A stretch of 64,000 nt of DNA. Source: Steromphala cineraria. Taxonomy: Eukaryota; Mollusca; Gastropoda; Trochida; Trochidae. Below the pieces are notes generated by a model, which was not told the DNA's origin, did no database searches, and saw only the letters and a program-made list of their open reading frames with translations. Below are positions 1 through 13,000 of this stretch, piece after piece. Both the position numbers and the translations under genes were made by a program. The DNA lies in contig OU744726.1 in the NCBI GenBank assembly GCA_916613615.1, positions 16,681,515 to 16,745,514 on the forward strand, written 5' to 3'. Every line of letters starts with the position of its first letter. Within the stretch, counting starts at the first letter, position 1.

Positions 1-2087
1 TATGATTGACAAAAATCACTATTTTAAACATTATTTGGATGACAATGAAATAAATTAGTATAAACGAGTTTGATAAAAAAAAGGAGTTACCTCCCCTTTC
101 ATATGGATTTTCGCAGATATTGGCATTTATCAAGCTCTAACTTTGTGATTATTATTCGCCACGTTAGTATCTGTGCGACGTGCAATTATCATTTGTCATC
201 GACAACTAGCAAATACGCTAAATCATTTCAAAATGAAAAAATCTAATCTATTAATACATCCAAGCAATCCGCTCAGAATGACAAAGCTCCGAACATCATC
301 CATTTCAAAAGATGCGCTGCTGAGTTTTTTAACTTCCAGCGAGCTAGGGCAAGTTTTCTGATTGGCCGAGAGGCTGATGTCAGAGGTCACCGGGACGACC
401 TGCCTTACGGGCCAATGTTAGATCAACAGTATGACCAAATATAAAACCTGTTGATCTAAATTTATTTAGATTGATTTGAAACCTAGCCTGTCCTGGAAAT
501 TAATTGAACAATCCATTAAGGAAAAATACAGAAATTCTTTGAAAACTTACCAGTACTGACCAAAAAGTGACCAGTTCTGGCAAAAAGTAGCCCGTTTAGG
601 GTCTGGCAGACGGGCTATATTGTAAACACTGCTTAATGTGAAAAAAAGGTATCGGATATGTCAAATTTGATATTCTCAACCAACTGATATTGACTTGACT
701 ACTCGCATTCAAATTTCAAACACTCTGCGGTAAAGGTTACAGATGTATGTATAGACTCCAAGGTTGTATGGTAATACACAAAGATCTAAAGCAAACACCT
801 ATATTTCATTGATATTTTGACCTAGTTAGACAGACCCGCCAGGCGTGAAGCCAATGATTACATGACACACCCGCGCTTTATGACCATTCAAGTAGAACCA
901 CATTTATCATCCTGGTGCCCTCGTCATTCTGACACGCTTCATTGATTTTGTGGGCATATATAGTTTAAGTGTGTCTTTTGGTTTTTCATTTATACATAAT
1001 CATATATTCTCTATAATTATTTTATATTAGGGTGTATCTCCCTTCCTATTTACCTAATTGTACCTCTATGCAAAACATCAAAGAAGTTTATTTCTTACTA
1101 AGTAAAATATGAAACATGTTATTATCACCCCTTTTCTGAACATTGAATGTAAACAGGACCTTAACTTTTGTAAACAACATTATAACAATTTTGAAATTTT
1201 CCTACTGGACAAGATTACTGGAATATTCATATGATATTACTTATTTACCACTTGAAAACGTTATGATATTTAGTGTTATACATAACTCCTGGCTCGAGTA
1301 ATACCTAGATCAAACATAATATCAACCTGTTTAACAAGATATGCTTGGTCATTAACCAAAAACTGTTAACATTGAATCGAGACTATATAGATTGATATAT
1401 TGATTAATACGTTTTTTGGTCATTTGGCTGTTTTGATATTACATTTTGGAATACACATGTACGTGTAATTGAATTTGTTTTATTTATCTCATAAACTATA
1501 AATAAGTACTTAACGAGATGCTATTAATATTTGTGATTTTTTATAGTTACTATTTTATGCATATCTTTATCTCTCATATAATATCTAGGTAGTTTTTGAT
1601 TGTTGTTACCTATAAGTTTTATGAGTGATAGTAAAATTCAAAACAATTTTGTATGTTATTCAGACGTTACATTGACTATAATAAACGCACGTTGTAAATT
1701 CATTCTACAAAACAAAAACGTTCGTGCGACACAGAGAAGCACTTTCCGTAATTTTAAAATAATAAGTATCTAGTTACCAGAGACTGGTATAAATCAGACA
1801 TGTTTGAGAAGGTAATAAACTGGAGAGGGGAGCACATAATGTATCACTGTCACTTTTACCTGTCATTACTTACCGAAATATACAAGTGTCATTAAATCAT
1901 TGCTACTTGGTTGTCAATGTACTCATCATTGACCTTGTTTTGAATTTAAATTTAGTTTAACATTAGTTTTGAATTGTCAAGTTATTTAACTTTGAATCAT
2001 TAAGTATGTTTAGAATAAGTATTTGTTATTGGTTTTATTTCAGGTTACTCTCAGGTCACATGGTGGTCTCGCTGTGTTGTCCCATTA
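1..2087. other. Non-coding, AT-rich flank upstream of gene A
   Basis: No exon, RNA gene or mobile element is supportable here. Open frames are short and compositionally random. The signal-peptide exon of the downstream DSL gene was looked for (ATG, hydrophobic stretch, phase-0 GT donor) and not found, so it may lie further upstream or be unrecognisable by eye. Confidence 0.4.
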
Positions 2088-2339
2088 AAGGGACAGTAGC
2101 ACGTTTATAGGGGGAATAAAATATATAATGTTAAGTTCAGCCATGCGATTCCTTTCTTTACACAAATTGAATTAAAGGGACTTCACACAAATATGCCCGC
2201 GTATGGACTTCATGTGAATGTTTATGATTCGTTTTCTGAATATGGATTAGTGGTTTGTGTAGTGGGATTTTTGACACTATCAAAATAACACATTTAGCAT
2301 TAACGTACAATTATCATTGAAACATGAAAAATATACAAT

Positions 2340-3396
2340 TCTAACATGACACGAAAACTAGTTTGAAAATACTGCGTTCTGAACTTCTGATTGGTTGCTA
2401 ATAAACATTTTGGAGTAATTATTTCGCCGATAATCACCTCTAAATATTTACGACCGCTTCACATTACTCCGCGCACTCGTAGACAATCTGCACTCAGCGA
2501 CTTTCTGTTTACAATAAGACATGTTGGCGACGACACTTTAAATTTCAATATCAGAAACTTGTCGACATTGTGAAACATCAACAAATTTTAATCTAATAAC
2601 GAGGTTTTTGGTTCCTGTTTGAAGTGCTTCTTACTGCTTAGCGATGTAAATTAATCACAGTCCACAGATCTATAAACAAAATCAACGATCGCACACCTCT
2701 CATACAGCGATTTGTCAAATGAACGGAAGCGACTTTATTGTTTAATTTCGCAGAATGCTGTCACTGCCCCTACCTCTAATTTACAAGTGACACCTTTTCC
2801 TGTCACAATGTCCCAAACCATGACACAAAATATAACTTTCTTGACAGCTTCCTCTAAGTTTGAAACAGTTCACCGACACGTAGTGAACAACTATTTTCAG
2901 AGTAACGTCCCTTGATTTGGTCAGTCCTTGTCGCTCTTGTAGGGGTGATGGGTCGACCCATGTATTTAGGTAAAAAATCGTAACTTTGACGACATTGAAA
3001 TCTGTTTTCTATTGATAATATGCTCAATAGATTATAGATGAGTCTATTTAAACATGTTTTTTCTGTATGTAATGACATTTTAATTGTTATGTGTTCTTTT
3101 TGAAAGTGGACTGTACCGTTGTTTTGCAAGTGTGTGGAACCGTTCTGCACCGGTTTGACCTAATCACATTGCTTTTGCGCAAGTCAAAATAGTTCCACCT
3201 TTTTTTACTAATTAGTCATGTTAGAATGGTGATAAATCCATTCTGTTTTTTATTTTGGGGTTGTATGTCGTGCATTCTTTACCCCTAAATAAACATTTCA
3301 AACCTCGCAAGCTCGGTTTGAAATTATATTTAGGGGTAAAGAATGCACGACATACAACCCAAAAATAAAAAAAAAGAATGGATTTATCCCCTAATT
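2340..3396 (+). mobile_element. AATT-target element with terminal hairpin, copy 1
   Basis: The same sequence occurs in the opposite orientation at 62214-63253. Both copies are flanked by AATT on each side, which fits a 4-bp target duplication. The core starts CTAACATGAC and ends GTCATGTTAG (inverted repeats, about 2341-3226). It is followed by a large hairpin at 3229-3395. The minus strand of the core carries a 98-codon ORF (3150-2854) kept open in the other copy. No known transposase is recognised, so it is probably non-autonomous. Confidence 0.7.
3226..3396. repeat. Hairpin with arms of about 75-80 bp
   Basis: The left arm (GATAAATCCATTCTG... through TTTACCCCTAAATA) is repeated as its near-perfect reverse complement at about 3330-3395, around a short AT-rich centre containing CGCAAGCTCGG. 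The counterpart hairpin is at 62217-62373, and there the centre is in the flipped orientation relative to the arms. Confidence 0.85.
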
Positions 3397-3564
3397 TTCA
3401 GAAAACGTGCTTTTGCCCCTTTAAAGGGCTTGTGATAAGTAATAAAGCATGAAAACCCTTAGCTAGGGAATATTACTTCCTTGTGTACACGGGTAATCAC
3501 ATTATAGTTAAAATAAGCTGTCGATCATTAGGATAATCATTGATAAATCTATTATCTATTTCAG

Positions 3565-3719
3565 TATGTGGCATCCAAGGGTACGATAGACCTAAGGTTT
3601 ATCAAGTTTGTAGGCGACGGTAAGGACGCTAACGGTAACTGCTGTGATGCCCCATGGCCTTGGGGATGTGGGAATGCTTGTGATCCTTTTTTCTACGTAT
3701 GCATCGATCACATCAACGG
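3565..3719 (+). CDS. Gene A exon 2: MNNL domain, first half
   Basis: The acceptor is ctatttcag and the donor GG|GTAAGT; phase 0 in, phase 2 out. The exon encodes ASKGTIDLRFIKFVGDGKD followed by GNCCD and CDPFFYVCIDHING. The IDLRFIKF strand, the CC pair and the C-D-P-F-F-x-V-C motif are the hallmarks of the Notch ligand N-terminal (MNNL) domain. The equivalent exon of gene B is 60017-60147. Confidence 0.9.
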
Positions 3720-6700
3720 GTAAGTGGAACGCTTAGTATACTTATATTCGGATCTATGTACCCCATTCTCGCTTACCAGGGATGAATATTCCAATGTGCT
3801 TCATTATGAAAAGATTTGTACTGAAATATCCGAGCCCTGCTACGTCGATTAGACCCCATTCTTTCCCCACAGAGGGAGATCAAGTCATGTTGATCTAGCC
3901 TCTGTTCCAATTAGACCAAATCCGTGTTTTCTGCAGTTTCCCCTGGCGAAAAATATTGCACACTATCTATTTGATTTTTTTCAGCAAATGACAACACTTC
4001 TCACATGGGAAGAGTGGTTCATATCTGATCACAATGCCTTTGTCACGAAGTAGTAGCCAAAATGGTGATTTTAGGACAGCTTCTCTGATTGCACGACTAT
4101 CCTTGATTGCCACCAATCAGGCATCTCCCTTTCTATAACACACACTCGGCTAATTGGAACAGAGGCTAAATCGACATGATTTGATCTACCTCTAGTCGGA
4201 GAGAATGATTCGACTCGCAAGTCTCTCAAATGACATGTAACGACACCCTTTGTTCTTTGGTATGAGGAAATTGGGTAGGATATTGGTTTACAATTCCATA
4301 TTTTAGGTATCAGAGCTAACACCTTTTTTCAAAAAGCGAGATACGAAGAGACGTTTTCCCGTCATCCCTTGGCAAGATATGTCGTCTCACATTTGATTAA
4401 GGAGAGGCATTTCATGTACAGGTGTTAATAAAAAGTCCCAATGGTGACACTTTGTAGGGCGTCGGAACATTCAGCTCACGGTAACCCAGAATGGATATAT
4501 ATCCCAATTATATCTACAGAATTTGTCTAGTAACACTGATCAGGATTCTCTAAACAACTTTTTACTCATATTGAATGTCGGTTTGCAGGGAGTGTTAGAT
4601 TAGGAGGATGTCGGTCTATAGAGTGTAGTGTTTTAAGGATGTGATTTAGGCACATAGCTGTGACTTACCATCTATCTAATCATCATCTCGTTTTTGAATA
4701 TTTTGAGTAGAACGACATGTTGTCTTTCGTGTCAGTTGGAATAATTTAAAAAAAAGTGAAAATGACGGTTTTACTTGAATGAAAATCGTCTAATTGAAAT
4801 ACTTAGTTGAAAAATGTAATTCATCTATTAGTAATAACCAATAGTTACAAAGTGTTGGTTCAGATTGTTTAGTTTCTAACATGTATAAAATTGTTCACAC
4901 CTGATATCCATATCTTGTATTTTACTATGTTTTACTATTTCCTCGGATAGAAACGGAAGGTAAACACACTATCGATATGCCATTTCACGTTTGTTTTAAG
5001 TATACCGCATTTGAAAAGAAGACCAGGATAGTCAACTTCTGTATTGAATGCATTCAGTACAATCAAATGACATTCAAGGTGTTGATTATCCTTAAAACGT
5101 TCTTTCTTTCAAATATGCAATTTACAAAATCCCTTTGTATACGTATTTAAAGAAATGTATATTTAAAGTAAGAAAATGTTATTAACTTGTAATGAGTCTG
5201 AAAACGGACGTTTAAAGTTGGGTTAATCTAGGCAAATTCCATTTCCTAACGTTATGTTATACAAACTATCCTAACTAATATGGTTCGCAGAAGTTTTTTT
5301 TAACTTGATAATTAATTCTTCGGAAAGTGTTGGAATATTTCATAAAAGTACTACTGTCCCTTTAAAAAGGTTGAAAAAAAGACGGTTATTTATAAGATTA
5401 CACCCTTTCAATACAGGGGTCAGCAGGATGTTTCATGATCTCTTTAATCAAATGGTCCTATTATTAGTTTATGACAAATGCATTTATTTCTGGATTGTCA
5501 CATATCTAATAAATTAACCCGTTTATCAATACGCGTAGAAAAAGATATCAATCGAAAAACTATTGTTGGCAATTTACGGTGAACACTTTATATTTATAAC
5601 CATTTGGGATATATAAATGGATTTGAAAAGCTTATACGCTCATTTAATTAAGAACTGCCACTTGTTAATCTTAGTATTTTCATGCGATTGGTAACGTTTA
5701 TTCAAGTTTTCGCCTTTGGATAACGTGCTATTGTCCTTTTAGTTCGTCGGACATTGAATCATGCGTTCATTGAATCACAACATAACTTGGGAACTTTGAT
5801 TTCGAAAACTCGTCAATGAAGTTTATAGGACAATGCTGAATGAACTTCAGTACTTCCCTTTCTTGGTCTAAGTCAGGTTATAATGAGAGGTTTTATCCCA
5901 ATGCATTCTCAACATTGCATGTCAGTATTTCCCCCACAACACCGACATTTACTCTCCTCGATATCGTCACACGTATTGCCAACTGCAAACAAACATCACT
6001 GGCTAGCCTCCTCCTTTTTGGTTTTCAAAAAAACTTCAGATTTGTTTTTGTTACTGCTGTATACTAAGCAATTACATTGTTTAAACTATTCACATCCAAT
6101 AAAACTGGTCTTACTGTACATGCTAGGTGATCAAATTAAGTGTTTTTCAAAGCTTCCTTAATTTGGATTTGTAACAGTCATTTTGATCTGACTATGTAGA
6201 AGTCTGTAATATTTAACTGAAGTTAATTTATTTAGAAAATCTTAATAATGAACGAACCAAGCTTTATTTTACATATTCCAATATCTATATGTCAATGATA
6301 TTTCCATAATTTGACTTTGAAATGGTCGTTTTGATTGAATTATTGCAAGATAAACTGACCTCATATAGAAAATCTGGAGCCAAGCCATTGATTTCGTTTG
6401 ATGACAACGTTCCTGCTTATGACAAACTGTTATCTTGCACCCATTGCAAATATACAACACTGTACTGTATTGGTTCGCTTTTTACGTATTATTATCCATT
6501 ATAACCTAAAAGGGACAGCACGCCCAGTGCATTTGTGGAAATATATTGAATTGACAGTTCCGTTTTTACATTTATGGAAACAAAAACTAACTTTGTAATA
6601 TGATGAAAATGGCTGTCAACTTAATTAAAACTTAAGTGCATAAATGTACGAACGGAAATAACCAATTTCGTTTCCTTACATAACAGTCGCTCTGTCCCTT

Positions 6701-6982
6701 TGTTTTGTATCTATGTAATCTTCGACAGGAGAGTAAAATATATTAATAAGCGACAATACTAATGTTCAAGAGTGACCATGAATGCTATTTTTTTCACTGA
6801 TATTTCCAATCTATATTTATGAAAACAGAAAAATACCTCATATGAATATAACTGCCTTTACCCGTGACTGTTGGCATTATAGCAACTGAAGGGATTGACA
6901 GTTTTCTCAATTCACAATTTAACTGGCTACGAACAATATTATTATCCAAATTTGCATATATTGTTGGTATCAAATCAAAGTG

Positions 6983-7045
<63 letters not shown>

Positions 7046-10000
7046 TAATACATCGATATTTATATCTACATGTATCGTATAGTTCCTTATTATTCATTTC
7101 ACGGTTTCAGCAATTCTAACGCGGGAGATTGTCACTTTAAATCCCAGTTCAAGACCGGAGTTATCCACGAAAAGAATGTGATCTATTTCTCCTCCTCGAT
7201 CGGTGGCACAGCGAACCCAATCATTGCACACTTACCTGGAGAAGTGCCGGTAAGTTTCCTATAGGATAAAACACGCCTCTGAGGTTTTGGTAAAGTGTTG
7301 CTCGGAGGGTGAGGGATTTTCACATCCTCGAGAATGTCCAAACCTTCTCCTTTATCATATAACAGAAGTGATTTTGTTATGTATGAAAGAGATTTGAATT
7401 TTGTTAGTAACGTTACAACGTTAGAAATTATGTCATTTAGTAAAGAGTGTTTTTGATAAGTAGCGCTTGAATGCCAAATTGAAGATATGTGGTATTAAGA
7501 CTTGATTTTGATGGAAAATCGAACAATGTCCTCTGCATGAGCACATTAATCACACACAAGCAATTGTTGAAACTTTCCCAAAGCAAATAGAATAGTTGAT
7601 AATGATTCTTCATAACGAACTTTATAACTAGAAATACATTTCTCTGGTTCTACAAATTCTGCTGATGATATAATGGTGATGATTTTTCTGTATTTCCAGA
7701 AGGACATTCTGTTCAAGTTTCATGTGGTAGACAATGATCCGGCCAACAGTCACGATACAATCGCCTCTATCAGCAAGAGCGTGCGGGGCCTCAAGACATC
7801 CTTCAACGGCAACAAGGGAGAATATGCAAGCTACACAGCGGGCAGCACTGACAGAGCCAAGTGAGTTTAAACACCATCAATACATTCCTTGCTTACTTAG
7901 AGATTTTATGAACGCTTCCATAAGAGCTTATTACGCACTTGGTACCAATCGTTTAATTCATCTTAAACACAATTTTAGAAAACTTTAAATCTATATTTTT
8001 GGACTTTTAAATCGTTGTTATGGTGACTTACATATATGTCAAATTTAAACGAATTCGGTGAAGAAATATAAAGTTTTAGAAATAATCTAGACCTGGAAAA
8101 CACTAAGAGTTTTTAAAACGTTTTAACCAAAGGATCTGAAGATAAGTGGCAACATCATTCGCCTTTAAATATAAATATCAAGGGTTTCCGATTCCGAATG
8201 AAATGCTCTATAAAACTTAAGACCAAATCACCAATATTATTTATAAGCTGAAGTTCCCAATTACCAAGAATACCTTATCATTCATGATGGCTTCGATTAG
8301 CTTAAAACCACAAAATTGAAATAAAACGGGCGTTTTACCGAAATGTATACAATCTCACTTGTTTATTTATTGTACAGGCTAACTATCGGTGTGCGTGTAT
8401 TCTGTGATAAATACTACTACGGTAGTACCTGTACCAAGTACTGCAAGTCTAACGAGGGCCCGGGCCACTATACATGCAACACCAACGGGGACAAGGTTTG
8501 TCATATAGGTACGTATATGTAGGTAGTGCCATATATGAAAAAAAATAAAGGTTTACAATAAAAAGGAGGTGTCATATAGGTACGTATCTGTGTAGTTAGT
8601 GTCATAAATGTACGTGATGTACAGGTAGTTTATCAACATTAAGAATTGATGGTTTTGTTGAAGGAAAAACAACCTTCAACGTATTATTCACAGTACAGTG
8701 GGGCACATGTAGGTCATCTCTGGTCCAAACGTCGCCCTTAATTTCACCTACATACTTTCATATTCATGTACAGCTGAAACTTGGATGTGAATATCTAACC
8801 ATACATTTACATTTCGAGCACTTCATTCGACTACAAATGTTTCATCAACTATAAGCTGAATATACTGTTTAACATAACATGATGAGGATGATAATGCTGC
8901 GATGTTTGATGTTAGAACGTATTTGAGTGATGACATCCATACAATGTTTTTCTTCAGGATGGACGGGAAGCAACTGCGACAGTGACATCAACGAGTGCAT
9001 GATACCTAATTTCTGTCACAACGGTGCCACATGCGACAACATAGACGGCGGTTACAACTGCCTGTGTGCGGATGGATTTAAGGGTAGGTACCTTGTTCAT
9101 GACTTTTGTCACAAAGGTACTGATTTTAGAAGCAACCTTAGAGTTGAAGTCATTGTTCATCACTTAGGTTGCTTTTTCGACCGCCGTTACATTTGTAAGG
9201 TTTAGACTAGGACTTTAAAATACTTTTAGGCGATATACGGGGATCTCCTTGCGTATAGATTATTTCATTCACCTCAATGAATAATTTCAAAACAATTTTG
9301 TAGAATTAAAGTACATACATTATTGAAACTGTTTCTTATATAATTAACTGTTACGTTTCTGCTATACAATTAACATCTTTACGTTGGTTAATGATAGATT
9401 TCTAAGGATGAAACTTCATGGTTTTGAATCATATTTTAAGATTAAGAAAGTTTAACAAAAAAGTGCATAATCTTATATTTAACATCGCATTTGTTTGATT
9501 GTGGACGTAAATTAGGGAACTTTCATTTATTTCGAATTCCAATCTTATTAATATATTGAATAAGAAATGAATCAATTTTAACCAGACAGGCTGTAAGCAA
9601 CTGTACAATGTATCTGACATCAGGTGTCCACTGTAAGGAGGTAAACCACACATGCGCAATCAACCCCTGTCAAAATGGCGGCTCCTGTAGCGGAAACCAG
9701 ACTGACTTCACCTGCGATTGTCTCCCCTGGTGGAGCGGGGTCACGTGCAACCAATCAGCTGACGCCTGCGATTCATCTCCCTGCCTGAACGGTGCCACGT
9801 GTGTCTCTAATAACGTGACGTTACCTGGGTACACCTGTAGCTGTAAGTCTGATTGGACGGGGGAAGCATGTGATGTGGAGGTGACAACTACAACATCCAC
9901 GACCACTACCACGACTACCACTCCTTCTACAACCAAACCCACCTCTATTAAAACAACAACTATCCATTTCGAGCTTGGTGGTGGGTGGAATGGTTTTGTT

Positions 10001-13000
10001 TCATAACTCATAGTGTCAGTCCTAAAAGTGATTGGGTTATTTTGGAAATTATTTATGAAATATTCAAATTCATCGAACTAAAGATTTTCTTCGTCTGAAA
10101 TGTATTTCGTCATCTGGTGTCTGATCGAGACCCGTATGATATAAGCTTTTTTATATTGAAAATTGTTGATTTAACATCTAAGATTTAGGAACAAAAGTGA
10201 ATCCATAAATATGACCTTACCAAAATGCCACAATCACTTTTACATAAAGTTCATTTGATCCGTTAGAATCAACAGGTCGTTATAATCAAACATTATAATG
10301 TAATGTCATGTTGAATACTAAATGTTGTAGTACCATGAGATTTAGACTTACATGTATCATGAAACCAATTGATATCTAATTCTTGTTTTGAAAGCATCTG
10401 ATTGAATTTTAAGTAGGTTCACATTTTATAAAACATAAGATATACTTTAATCAATTGATTTTTGACGATTTAAACACTAATTGAGTATAACTTTGTTGAC
10501 ACTTCATTTAAAGAAAGAAGTAGAATGTTGCTGCAGGTAAAACATTTGTTGGTTTTTAATTTGCACATTGACACAATGTGTTGGTTCCGAGGAAATATGC
10601 ATGATTTTGGTTTGATTTTGGTGTTGGATTTTATTTTACTTTTGTCACTTAATCTTTGCCCTATATTTGGGTTTTTCAATTTGAAAGCAGAACAATTTGT
10701 TTGTGCATGCAGCTACTTTTTTGTTTCGTTATATTATATATGGTATAAAACCCCAATTTAATTAAATATCAATAACCACAGCGGTCCTTTACAAATTAAC
10801 TTAACTAGAACTGTAATTAAAACCTTGTTGTTATATTCAGACCCTTCATACATCACCCTACTAGGAGTCATAGGCATTGATGTTTTAGTTACTTAGTAAA
10901 TTTGTAAGTTTTAATGTGTAAATTAGTGATCTAGGACTGGAGTTCACACCCTTGTTGTATATTCAGACCCTTCATACATCACCCTGCTGGGAGTCATAGG
11001 CACTGATGTTTTAGTTACTTGGTAAATTTGTAAGTTGTAATATGTAAATCAATGATCTAGGACTGGAGTTCACACCCTTGTTGTATATTCAGACCCTTCA
11101 TACATCATCCTGCTTGGAGTCATAGGCATTGATGTTTTAGTTACTTGGTAAATTTGTAAGTTGTAATTTGTAAATCAGTGACCTATGACTTGAGTTCACA
11201 CCCTTGTTGTATATTCAGACCCTTCATACATCATCCTGCTTGGAGTCATAGGCATTGATGTTTTAGTTACTTGGTAAATTTGTAAGTTGTAATATGTAAA
11301 TCAATGATCTAGGACTTGAGTTCACACCCTTGTTGTATATTCAGACCCTTCATACATCATCCTGCTTGGAGTCATAGGCATTGATGTTTTAGTTACTAGG
11401 TAAATTTGTAAGTTGTAATATGTAAATCAATGATCTAGGACTGGAGTTCACACCCTTGTTGTATATTCAGACCCTTCATACATCATCCTGCTTGGAGTCA
11501 TAGGCATTGATGTTTTAGTTACTAGGTAAATTTGTAAGTTGTAATATGTAAATCAATGATCTAGGACTGGAGTTCACACCCTTGTTGTATATTCAGACCC
11601 TTCATACATCTCCCTGCTTGGAGTCATAGGCATTGATGTTTTAGTTACTAGGTAAATTTGTAAGTTGTAATTTGTAAATCAGTGACCTATGACTTGAGTT
11701 CACACCCTTGTTGTATATTCAGACCCTTCATACATCATCCTGCTTGGAGTCATAGGCATTGATGTTTTAGTTACTTGGTAAATTTGTAAGTTGTAATATG
11801 TAAATCAATGATCTAGGACTGGAGTTCACACCCTTGTTGTATATTCAGACCCTTCATACATCACCCTGCTGGGAGTCATAGACCACACGAACATCCTGGA
11901 GCTGGAGAACGGTCTGGTGAAGCTCATCAAGGAGTTGGGTGGAGTGGGTGGCGAGGTGAACGTCATGGTGAAACCAAAGGTCATCCCCATTAAAACGGGG
12001 TAAGTTTAAGAGAAGTTAGTGTGAGAATGCCGTATGTACATCTTGTTTGAATGTTTTAGACTTTCATATCGAGAACAAGGTTTATTCATAAATTAATAAT
12101 ATAACAGTTTGAAAATGTTGATTTGTGTTCCTCACTTACAAATTCAGACAATAAATCAGATTTCATTGATATATATAACATTTGACATATATCTAGTCTC
12201 TGTCAGAGTTTCCTGTGGGTCTATATTGTAAATTGTTAAGGATGACATAACATGTATAGTGAATATCTTATTGAAAAAGTATAGGTTTCTTATTGTGTTC
12301 TTTTCATAATTACATTAGTTTACATAGTAAACTCCATTATATAATTGTATTCTTAATTTTATAAACGATTTCACATAATACAAAATTATATATATATTAT
12401 AATACAAAAAAAGATAAACTGAAAATTTGAAATATTTTTATGATTGTTAAAATATTTAACTCTTACACAAATTTATAAACCAAAAAGAACTATTTTAGAT
12501 CACTTGGGGCAAAGCGTTCCCATCGGCTCGGCATTCTAAATGTATATAAGTGAAATGCTGCATAAGAAATGACTTTCCCATGACTCCATGGAGTTTTACT
12601 TAAAGAGTATTGACTGTATTATATATCATTACACAGTGATGAGCATGAACGGTGTACATGAACCATCATGTGCCTCGACTATATATGTTCCTTTTAATTC
12701 TCCACAGTGTAGTAACAACGTACGTTGAGTTTTATGCAACTGAGGGAAACGGTCCCGTTGATCCAGGCTTGATTGAACACATCTTTAACAGCTACGATGA
12801 TGAAACAATAAACCCTTATCTTCCTCTTCCTATCTACAGAGAAACCTTCGATGGACCTAAAAAACAGGTTTGTGGCAAGGAAATGTATTGTTTCCCCCAT
12901 CATTTATATAGAATCTGAGAAATCCACTCTTCTTACATTTAAGACGTGGACATTGTTTTTAGGTACCATCCTTTAACTGAAAAGGTTATTGTATTTCTTA

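Larger units (their letters stand above)
2088..3423 (+). mobile_element. TTAA-target MITE, split by a nested 1.05-kb element
   Basis: The left end reads TTAA-AGGGACAGTAGCACG and the right end CGTGCTTTTGCCCCT-TTAA, so the element has short TIRs and TTAA on both sides. Interior sequence at 2110-2339 matches the copies at 50844-51185 and 20857-21116. The element is interrupted between about 2339 and 3396 by the AATT-target element, and its last 25 bp resume afterwards. TTAA duplications are characteristic of piggyBac and Kolobok superfamilies; which one applies cannot be decided without a transposase. Confidence 0.7.

Noticed and set aside
2391..2915. Plus-strand small frames in the AATT element
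   Set aside because: They are not kept in the second copy. Only the minus-strand 98-codon frame is shared.
6864..7119. Open frames of Tyr-Ile repeats
   Set aside because: Translation of a (TA)n microsatellite.
10806..11886. CRISPR-like regular array
   Set aside because: There are no unique spacers. The whole 126-bp unit is repeated, the genome is eukaryotic, and the unit overlaps an exon edge.
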